This document shows positions 54,125 through 61,214 of a DNA stretch of 64,000 nucleotides, in pieces. This stretch comes from Bacteroidota bacterium (GTDB lineage Bacteria > Bacteroidota > Bacteroidia > B-17B0 > Aurantibacillaceae), in the NCBI GenBank assembly GCA_016708845.1, contig JADJFB010000004.1, forward strand, positions 62,001-126,000, written 5' to 3'. The translations under genes were made by a program, and so were the position numbers. Below the pieces are notes generated by a model that saw only the letters and a program-made list of their open reading frames with translations, was not told the DNA's origin and searched no databases. The number at the start of each line of letters is the position of its first letter. Within the stretch, counting starts at the first letter, position 1.

Positions 54125-55233
54125 TATAAAACGCCTTTAGTACTTGGTAAACTCATGTTATTTGCATCTCTTTTTACTGCTATTTTAATAGCTTTAGCAA
54201 AGGCTTTAAAAATGGATTCTATCTTATGGTGTTCATTTTGTCCTTCTACTTTAATATTTAAATTACATTTAGATGCATCACTGAATGATTTAAAAAAGTG
54301 ATAAAACATTTCTGTTGGCATATCTCCAATTTTTTCTCTTTTAAATTCTGCTTGCCATTCAATCCAGTTTCTACCTCCAAAATCTAAGGCTACTTGAGCT
54401 AAACAATCATCCATTGGTAAGCAAAAACCATATCGTTCAATACCTCTTTTATCTCCTAATGCTTTTGCAAAAGCTTCACCTAATGTAATAGCGGCATCCT
54501 CAATGGTGTGGTGTTCATCAATATGTAAATCACCTTTTGCATTGATGGATAAATCGATATTACCGTGTTTAGCAATTTGTTCCAACATGTGATCAAAAAA
54601 AGCAAGCCCTGTTTTAATATCTGCTTTACCACTGCCGTCTAAATTAATTGCGACAGTAATATCAGTTTCCTTTGTAGTTCTGGTGTGTGTAATATTTCTT
54701 TCAGGTAATTTTAAGTAGTTATAAATCTCCTCCCAGGTTTCAACTATTTTATTGATATCACTTTCAAAACCAGTTTCCTTATCATAGTTTTTGATGAAGA
54801 TGGATTTGCTTCCTAAATTCTTAGCTAAATTAACATCTGTTAATCTATCACCAATCACAAACGAATTTGCTAAATCATAGTCGCCATTTACATATTTGGT
54901 TAGCATACCCGTGTTTGGCTTACGCGTTGGTTGATTATCTTTTTCAAATGTTCTATCGATACATTGGTCTTCAAACACAATGCCTTCATTTGCTAAAGTA
55001 TCAACCATTAAATTATGCACGGGCCAAAACGTGTTTTCGGGAAATGAAGGAGTTCCCAATCCATCTTGATTAGTTACCATCACTAATTCATAATCTAATT
55101 CCTTAGCTATTTTTCCAAGCCAAGTAATGACCCCTGGTAAAAATTTAAATTTCTCAAAACTATCAATTTGAAAATCGGTGGGTGGTTCCCAAATCAAGGT
55201 TCCATCTCTATCAATAAATAATACTTTTTGCAT
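54124..55233 (-). CDS. hisB: Bifunctional histidinol-phosphatase / imidazoleglycerol-phosphate dehydratase
   Basis: The 369-residue fusion carries a HAD-type histidinol phosphatase (residues 1-165; nucleophile in [12 protein letters not shown]) followed by the dehydratase domain (from about residue 175). The dehydratase is recognised by [16 protein letters not shown] and [21 protein letters not shown], with its metal-binding histidines. Bifunctional HisB of this type is known from enteric bacteria and many Bacteroidota. It overlaps hisH by one base. Confidence 0.96.
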   Translation of the reverse strand: MQKVLFIDRDGTLIWEPPTDFQIDSFEKFKFLPGVITWLGKIAKELDYELVMVTNQDGLGTPSFPENTFWPVHNLMVDTLANEGIVFEDQCIDRTFEKDNQPTRKPNTGMLTKYVNGDYDLANSFVIGDRLTDVNLAKNLGSKSIFIKNYDKETGFESDINKIVETWEEIYNYLKLPERNITHTRTTKETDITVAINLDGSGKADIKTGLAFFDHMLEQIAKHGNIDLSINAKGDLHIDEHHTIEDAAITLGEAFAKALGDKRGIERYGFCLPMDDCLAQVALDFGGRNWIEWQAEFKREKIGDMPTEMFYHFFKSFSDASKCNLNIKVEGQNEHHKIESIFKAFAKAIKIAVKRDANNMSLPSTKGVL

Positions 55234-55234
55234 G

Positions 55235-56287
55235 TTACTTATATTGTTTTAATGTGTCGATTAATTGTTTGTTTTCTTTTTCTGTTCCAACGCTTATGCG
55301 AATTCTATTTTCACAATTTAATAAGCTGGAACGGTTGCTGATTAAAATAGTTTTTTCTAATAGATAGTTACAAATATCACTCGCGTTAGATACTTCAATT
55401 AAAAAATAATTTGCATCGCTTTCAAGAATGTTTTTCACAAAGGGCAATTGTTGCAATTCGTTTTCTAAATATATTTTTTGTTTTAAAATGCTTTCTACTA
55501 ATGTATCTTTTATTGCGGATTTATTCAAGGCTTTTAATATCAATTCTTGAGAGTTGGAGTTAATATTAAAAGGCGGACGAACTTTATTTAGAATTTCAAT
55601 AATGGAAGGATTCCCGTAAGCGACTCCAACACGTAAAGCTGCTAATCCCCATGCTTTTGAAAAGGTTTGTAAAACCAATATATTTTCAAATTCAGTAATT
55701 AAAGAAAGGGCAGAGTCTTTTTCAGAGAAATCAATATAAGCTTCATCAACCACAACAATACCATTAAAATTTGAAGCAATTGTTTTTAATTGCTCTATCG
55801 AGATGCTAGTGCCTGTTGGATTATTTGGAGTGCAAATAAAAACGAGTTTCGTTCTTAAGTTCGTAGTTTTTAAAATGACTTGTTCATCAAACAAAAAGCT
55901 TTCTTTTTTTAATGGTGCATTTAAAACTTCTACATTATTTAATTGGGCATACACTTTAAACATCCCAAAAGTTGGTTCGCAAATCAAAATATTGTCTTGC
56001 TTAGGCTCACAAAAGCAACGAATTAGTAAGTCTATTAATTCATCGCTACCATTACCAATAGCCACTTGATTTAAGTTTACTTTTTTATATGTTGCAATGG
56101 CTTGTTTTACTTTGCTTTGAGAAGAAGAAGGGTATCGCTCATAACCTAATCCTATCGGCGAACCAAAATTGTTTTCACAATTATCTAAAAAGATGGCTTC
56201 TTTATTGTCCAAGTAATCATCTCTCCATACTTTGTAGGATTGAAGTGACTTTACATTGTCTCTTGTTATAGAATCTAAATTGAACAT
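55235..56287 (-). CDS. hisC: Histidinol-phosphate aminotransferase
   Basis: HisC transaminates imidazole acetol phosphate to L-histidinol phosphate with PLP. The 350-residue protein has the PLP-lysine motif [20 protein letters not shown] and the family's [13 protein letters not shown] segment, and it ends with the phosphate-binding NRIRISVGT. It lies between hisD (three-base gap) and hisB (one base). Confidence 0.95.
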   Translation of the reverse strand: MFNLDSITRDNVKSLQSYKVWRDDYLDNKEAIFLDNCENNFGSPIGLGYERYPSSSQSKVKQAIATYKKVNLNQVAIGNGSDELIDLLIRCFCEPKQDNILICEPTFGMFKVYAQLNNVEVLNAPLKKESFLFDEQVILKTTNLRTKLVFICTPNNPTGTSISIEQLKTIASNFNGIVVVDEAYIDFSEKDSALSLITEFENILVLQTFSKAWGLAALRVGVAYGNPSIIEILNKVRPPFNINSNSQELILKALNKSAIKDTLVESILKQKIYLENELQQLPFVKNILESDANYFLIEVSNASDICNYLLEKTILISNRSSLLNCENRIRISVGTEKENKQLIDTLKQYK

Positions 56288-56290
56288 GAT

Positions 56291-57574
56291 TTATAAATTA
56301 CTTTTTAATCTTAACGTTACTGCATTTTTGTGAGCTTGTAATCCTTCTGCTTCTGCCATCAATTCAATAGCTGGACCGATAGTGTTTATACCTTCTTTAC
56401 TTAATTTTTGGTAGGTAATTTTCTTTACAAAGCTATCTAATGAAACGCCACTGTAAGCTTTTGCGTAACCATTGGTTGGCAAGGTATGATTAGTTCCCGA
56501 AGCGTAATCGCCTGCACTTTCACAGGAATAATTTCCTAAAAATACTGAACCTGCATTTACAACTTGTTCTGCTAATTGCTCATCGTTTGCACATGCAATA
56601 ATTAAATGCTCTGGAGCGTATTCGTTTAATAAGTCAATAGCTTCGTTCGTTGTTTTTACTAAAATTGCTTTACTGTTTTCAAGTGCTTTAGTTGCAAATT
56701 CTTTTCTTGGCAAAAGCGCTAATTGTTTTATTAATTCAGTTTGAATGTTTTGGATAGCATCTTCATTCGTAGAAACTAAGATAACTTGAGAATCTGAACC
56801 ATGCTCTGCCTGTGATAATAAATCAGCTGCAACAAATTCAGGAACACATGTATCATCAACTAACACGGCTACCTCTGATGGACCAGCTGGCATATCAATA
56901 GCCACGCCTTGTTTATTAACTAATTGTTTAGCGCAGGTTACATATTGATTTCCTGGACCAAATATTTTATAAACTTGCGGAATGATTTCGGTACCATAAG
57001 CCATCGCTCCGATAGCTTGCACACCACCAACTTTAAAGACTTTAGTAATACCAATGAGTTGTGCTGTATATAAAATGGCAGGATTGACATTACCATTGGA
57101 ATCTGGCGGAGTACACAAAATAATTTCTTCGCAGCCAGCTAATTTTGCCGGAACTCCTAACATTAAAACAGTTGAGAACAAGGGCGCAGTGCCACCGGGA
57201 ATGTACAAGCCTACTTTTTGAATAGCGATGGATTTCCTCCAGCATTTCACACCAGGCATCGTTTCAATAATTTTCACTTCTTCTTTTTGTGCAGAGTGAA
57301 ATGTTTCAATATTGCTTTTAGCTAGTTGAATGGCTTGTTTTAATTCTGTTGAAATCGATTTCTCTGCTACCGAAAATTCATCATTGCTTACCAAAATGTT
57401 TTCTAAATCCACTTTATCAAATTGTAAAGTGTATTTTTTTACTGCTGATTGGCCATTCGCTTTAATATCTAATAATACGGATTGAACAGTGGCCTCCAAA
57501 GACGTTGTATCAATGGTTGGACGTTTCAATATATCTTTCCAGGTTTCTTTATTTGGATATTTTATAGTTTCCAT
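56291..57574 (-). CDS. hisD: Histidinol dehydrogenase
   Basis: HisD oxidises histidinol to histidine in two steps with NAD and zinc. The 427-residue protein is full length. Diagnostic segments are AGPSEVAVLVDDTC, the zinc-binding LLSQAEHGSDSQ, and the C-terminal ASGTNHTLPTNGYA. It lies between hisG (one base apart) and hisC. Confidence 0.97.
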   Translation of the reverse strand: METIKYPNKETWKDILKRPTIDTTSLEATVQSVLLDIKANGQSAVKKYTLQFDKVDLENILVSNDEFSVAEKSISTELKQAIQLAKSNIETFHSAQKEEVKIIETMPGVKCWRKSIAIQKVGLYIPGGTAPLFSTVLMLGVPAKLAGCEEIILCTPPDSNGNVNPAILYTAQLIGITKVFKVGGVQAIGAMAYGTEIIPQVYKIFGPGNQYVTCAKQLVNKQGVAIDMPAGPSEVAVLVDDTCVPEFVAADLLSQAEHGSDSQVILVSTNEDAIQNIQTELIKQLALLPRKEFATKALENSKAILVKTTNEAIDLLNEYAPEHLIIACANDEQLAEQVVNAGSVFLGNYSCESAGDYASGTNHTLPTNGYAKAYSGVSLDSFVKKITYQKLSKEGINTIGPAIELMAEAEGLQAHKNAVTLRLKSNL

Positions 57575-57575
57575 G

Positions 57576-58436
57576 TTATAGTATCATTTTTTCAATTGGT
57601 ACAACTAATATTCCTTGAGCTCCCTCAGCTTTCAATTTTTCAATAATTTCCCAAAACTGATTTTCTTCAACAACTGAGTGAACAGAACTCCATCCTTTAT
57701 TTGCTAAAGGCAAAATAGTGGGACTTTTCATGCCTGGTAATATTTTGCAAATCGCTTCTAGTTTATTGTTTGGCGCATTTAATAAAATGTATTTAGTGTT
57801 TTTTGCTTTTCTAACAGCATTCATTCTAAACAATAATTTATCTAAAATGGATTGCTGTTCTTTCCCTAATTTTTTATTTGCCACCAAAACAGCTTCCGAC
57901 TTTAAAATAACTTCTACTTCTTTTAACCCGTTAGTAAACAAAGTACTTCCTGAACTTACTAAATCACAAATTGCATCTGCTAATCCAATACTAGGGGCAA
58001 TTTCAACCGACCCACTTATTTCGTGAATCTCTGCTTTTATTTTTTGAGATTTTAAATATTTAGACAAAATTGTAGAGTAAGTTGTTGCAATACGCTTACC
58101 ATTTAAATCTTTAATGGATTTATAATTTTGGTCTTTTGGTATAGCTAATGATAAACGACATTTTCCAAATCCTAGTTTGTCAACTACTTTTAGGTTTTTG
58201 TTTTTTTCCAACAGCACGTTTTCTCCAACGATTCCAATATTAGTAACACTATCTTTTACATATTGCGGAATATCATCATCTCTTAAAAAAAAGACTTCGA
58301 TGGGAAAATTTGAGGCTTCAGTCTTTAGTTTATTTAAACCGTTATCGATATCGATCCCACATTCTTTTAAAAGTTTCAGAGAGTTTTCGCTTAAGCGTCC
58401 CGATTTTTGAATGGCTATTTTTAATTTTTTTTGCAT
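57576..58436 (-). CDS. hisG: ATP phosphoribosyltransferase (long form)
   Basis: HisG catalyses the first committed step, coupling ATP and PRPP. The 286-residue length is the long type with a C-terminal regulatory ACT-like domain (MKSPTILPLANKGWSSVHSVV) that binds histidine as inhibitor. No hisZ partner is required. The catalytic region is marked by LKIAIQKSGRLSENSLKLL and ICDLVSSGSTLFTNGLKEV. It is the first enzyme gene of the operon, directly after the attenuator. Feedback control by histidine and attenuation would thus act on the same step. Confidence 0.97.
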   Translation of the reverse strand: MQKKLKIAIQKSGRLSENSLKLLKECGIDIDNGLNKLKTEASNFPIEVFFLRDDDIPQYVKDSVTNIGIVGENVLLEKNKNLKVVDKLGFGKCRLSLAIPKDQNYKSIKDLNGKRIATTYSTILSKYLKSQKIKAEIHEISGSVEIAPSIGLADAICDLVSSGSTLFTNGLKEVEVILKSEAVLVANKKLGKEQQSILDKLLFRMNAVRKAKNTKYILLNAPNNKLEAICKILPGMKSPTILPLANKGWSSVHSVVEENQFWEIIEKLKAEGAQGILVVPIEKMIL

Positions 58437-58465
58437 TTGTTTAGATTTTTGAAATTAATTTTTGA

Positions 58466-58498
58466 AAATAAAAAAGGCTTACCAATTGGTAAGCCTTT
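58466..58498 (-). terminator. Attenuator terminator of the his operon
   Basis: The perfect palindrome GGCTTACCAATTGGTAAGCC (58476-58495), extended by AAA/TTT arms, is followed on the minus strand by TTTTTTATTTTC. It lies between the leader peptide and hisG, 37 bases from the hisG start. Confidence 0.9.
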
Positions 58499-58522
58499 AG
58501 ATAATGATAGTATTTATATAAA

Positions 58523-58600
58523 TTACAAAATAGCATCAGCACCTACACTTACCTGTGCAGCATAAAAATGATGATGATGTATTTGATTAAAATTTTTCAT
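58523..58600 (-). CDS. hisL: his operon leader peptide
   Basis: A 25-codon reading frame reads MKNFNQI, then four consecutive His codons (all CAT), then FYAAQVSVGADAIL and a TAA stop. It lies between a promoter and the palindromic terminator that precedes hisG. This is the arrangement of a ribosome-mediated attenuator, in which histidyl-tRNA shortage stalls the ribosome in the His run and frees the message to read through. The stop codon is 25 bases upstream of the terminator stem. The tail after the His run is longer than strictly needed. No family match is claimed. Confidence 0.85.
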   Translation of the reverse strand: MKNFNQIHHHHFYAAQVSVGADAIL

Positions 58601-58610
58601 TTTGTTCGGA

Positions 58611-58642
58611 CAAATGTAATTTAAAAAAAATGAATCAAACAA
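58611..58642 (-). promoter_or_regulatory. his operon promoter
   Basis: The minus strand has TACATTTG at 58618-58611 and a TTG at 58642-58640, with a 21-base spacer. The leader ATG is ten bases downstream of the -7 box. Confidence 0.7.
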
Positions 58643-58694
58643 CTATTTTTTAAATTATTTTAAGTTTTCCTTATTTTATTGATGTTTTAGAGGT

Positions 58695-59960
58695 CTACAG
58701 TAATCGATTTAAAATTTCACCAAATCTATAAATATCTTCGAACGAATTATACATTGGTACAGGTGCACAACGAATCACGTTTGGTTCTCTCCAATCTGGA
58801 ATTACGCCATTTTCAATTAATTTGTTGTATAATGCTTTTCCTTGTCCATGAGCCACAATACTAATTTGGCAACCTCTGTTGGCTTTAGGTGTGATAATCT
58901 CTAAGCAATTATTTTTTTGTTTATTGATCTCTCCAACCACAAATTCTAAATACTCCGTCAATACTTTACTTTTTTCGTTCAGCTTATCCATGCCAACTTC
59001 GTCAAACATATCTAAAGATGCTTTGTAGGCAGCCATTGATAAAATTGGAGCATTACTTAATTGCCAACGCTCAACAGATTGAATTGGAACAAATTCTCTG
59101 TCCATTTTAAAACGAGTTGCTTTATCATGTCCCCACCAACCTGCAAATAATGGCATGTCGGTATTTTTATGATGTTGCTCGTGTACAAATGCACCTGCCA
59201 CACAACCAGGCCCACCATTCAAATATTTATAAGAACACCAAGCGGCAAAATCAACATTCCAATCATGTAAATGTAATTTTAAATTCCCGGCACCATGCGC
59301 TAAATCAAATCCTACGATAGCCCCAACTTTATGCCCTGCTTCCACAATGGCTTTCATGTCAAATACTTGTCCACTAAAATAATTCACGCCACCAATCATA
59401 ATAAGTGCTAGTACGTCTTTATTGTCTTCAATAGCTTTATAAATATCTTCATGACGAACTTCGTATTCTCCTTCGCGCGGCGCAATTTCAATTAAAGCAT
59501 CATCAATACTAAATCCGTGAAACTTAACTTGCGATTGTAAAGCGTATTGATCACTTGGAAATGCTTTTGCTTCACATAAAATTTTGTAACGTTGTTTTGT
59601 TGGGCGGTAAAATGAAACCATTAGTAAATGTAAGTTTACCGTAAGCTGATTCATTACAACCACTTCAGAAGGCAATGCGCCAACTATTTTAGCGGTTTTA
59701 TCCGTTAAAATTTCGTGATAGCTTAACCAAGGATTTTTGGCTAAAAAATGCCCTTCTACGCCATAAGTAGCCCAATCGTTTAGTTCTTGTTGTAAATAAT
59801 CTTTAGTTGTTTTTGGTTGTAAACCTAATGAGTTACCAGTAAAATAAACCATATCATGCCCTTCGTGTTGAGGGATATGAAATTTATTTCTATATAAACG
59901 TAATGAATCTTGAGAATCTAGTTGTTTAGCAAATTCGAGGCTATTAGTAAAATTTGTCAT
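58695..59960 (-). CDS. kynU: Kynureninase
   Basis: KynU is a PLP enzyme that cleaves kynurenine to anthranilate, or 3-hydroxykynurenine to 3-hydroxyanthranilate, plus alanine. The 421-residue protein has the PLP-lysine motif FAAWCSYKYLNGGPG, with VGFDLAHGAGNLKLHLHDW upstream. FYRPTKQRYKILCEAKAFPSD is also typical. No other tryptophan-catabolism or NAD-biosynthesis gene is adjacent. It is divergent from the radical SAM gene. Confidence 0.95.
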   Translation of the reverse strand: MTNFTNSLEFAKQLDSQDSLRLYRNKFHIPQHEGHDMVYFTGNSLGLQPKTTKDYLQQELNDWATYGVEGHFLAKNPWLSYHEILTDKTAKIVGALPSEVVVMNQLTVNLHLLMVSFYRPTKQRYKILCEAKAFPSDQYALQSQVKFHGFSIDDALIEIAPREGEYEVRHEDIYKAIEDNKDVLALIMIGGVNYFSGQVFDMKAIVEAGHKVGAIVGFDLAHGAGNLKLHLHDWNVDFAAWCSYKYLNGGPGCVAGAFVHEQHHKNTDMPLFAGWWGHDKATRFKMDREFVPIQSVERWQLSNAPILSMAAYKASLDMFDEVGMDKLNEKSKVLTEYLEFVVGEINKQKNNCLEIITPKANRGCQISIVAHGQGKALYNKLIENGVIPDWREPNVIRCAPVPMYNSFEDIYRFGEILNRLL

Positions 59961-60009
59961 AAGTGGTTGTAATAAAAACAGGTTAAATTTAATAATAAAT
60001 TATAATCTT

Positions 60010-60017
60010 TATCTTTG
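60010..60017 (+). promoter_or_regulatory. -7 box giving a probable leaderless radical SAM transcript
   Basis: TATCTTTG ends five bases before the GTG at 60023, so the message would begin at or next to the start codon. Confidence 0.6.
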
Positions 60018-60022
60018 AAATA

Positions 60023-61039
60023 GTGTCTTTGTCCAATAACATACAATTACTGAGAAAACTCAGCTTTAAAAAGCTATACAATGCGTTTAAAGTATGGGCA
60101 AGTTACCACGTTTCAAAAAGCACAAAAAAGTCATTGTCTATTGGTTTTCCTATTAGCATGGCCATTGAACCTACAACGAGTTGTAATTTGCGTTGCCCTG
60201 AATGCCCAAGTGGATTGCGCCAATTTACAAGGCCAATCGGCATGTTGGAACCATCATTTTTCAAAAAAACAATTGATGAAGTTTATCAGGAGTTAATTTA
60301 TTTAACTTTTTATTTTCAAGGAGAACCGTATTTAAATCCTAATTTTTTGGAAATGGTGAAGTATGCTTCAGATAAAGGAATTTATACTTCTACATCTACT
60401 AATGCACATTATCTCAATAAAGATCAGGCTAAAAAAACGGTTGAAAGTAAATTGGATCGTTTAATTATTTCGATTGATGGCACCACTCAAGAAACCTATG
60501 AACAATACCGTATTGGCGGACAATTACAAAAAGTGATTGAAGGTACCAAAAACATTATAGAAGCAAAACGAGAATTAAAATCTAATACGCCGCACATAGT
60601 CTTTCAGTTTTTGGTTGTAAAACCAAACGAACATCAGTTGGAAGATGTTAAAAAATTAGCTCTTGATTTAGGGGTAGATGAAGTAGTTTTTAAAACAGCT
60701 CAAGTATATGATTTTGAAAAAGGTAATCCATTAATTCCTGAAAACATAAAATACAGTCGCTATAAGAAAAATGCAGATGGAACATACTCTATAAAAAACA
60801 AATTGCTAAATCAATGTTGGCGCATGTGGAGCAGTTGTGTAGTAACATGGGACGGAGTAGTGGTGCCTTGTTGTTTTGACAAAGACGCTAAGCATCAATT
60901 GGGAGATTTAAAAACAGAATCATTTAAGGAGTTATGGAAGTCTACTAAATATCAAAACTTTCGACAATCGATTTTAAAATCAAGGCAAGAGATTGATATT
61001 TGCAAAAATTGCAGCGAGGGAACTAAAGTTTGGGCTTAG
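60023..61039 (+). CDS. Radical SAM/SPASM domain protein
   Basis: The 338-residue enzyme has the radical SAM cluster motif CNLRCPECPSG (CxxxCxxC variant, about residues 51-58). The SPASM domain holds a second set of cysteines at the C-terminus (QCWRMWSSCVVTWDGVVVPCC, then ICKNCSEG). SPASM proteins often modify peptides or carbohydrates. No precursor peptide gene was found beside it, so the substrate is unknown. The GTG start fits the -7 box. Confidence 0.9.
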   Translation: MSLSNNIQLLRKLSFKKLYNAFKVWASYHVSKSTKKSLSIGFPISMAIEPTTSCNLRCPECPSGLRQFTRPIGMLEPSFFKKTIDEVYQELIYLTFYFQGEPYLNPNFLEMVKYASDKGIYTSTSTNAHYLNKDQAKKTVESKLDRLIISIDGTTQETYEQYRIGGQLQKVIEGTKNIIEAKRELKSNTPHIVFQFLVVKPNEHQLEDVKKLALDLGVDEVVFKTAQVYDFEKGNPLIPENIKYSRYKKNADGTYSIKNKLLNQCWRMWSSCVVTWDGVVVPCCFDKDAKHQLGDLKTESFKELWKSTKYQNFRQSILKSRQEIDICKNCSEGTKVWA

Positions 61040-61214
61040 TTCTTTGGTTTTAAAGAATGCATAGCATCTAATTTTTTTAGTTTTTAGTTTTTTAGACAGT
61101 ATGATTCTATTAATCAGATATTATTGTAATCCTACGAGCTTTTTTTTTATATTTATCATTCTAATCATCTTAAATTTTTGAATTAAGATGATAATTAAAA
61201 CTAAATAAAATAGG

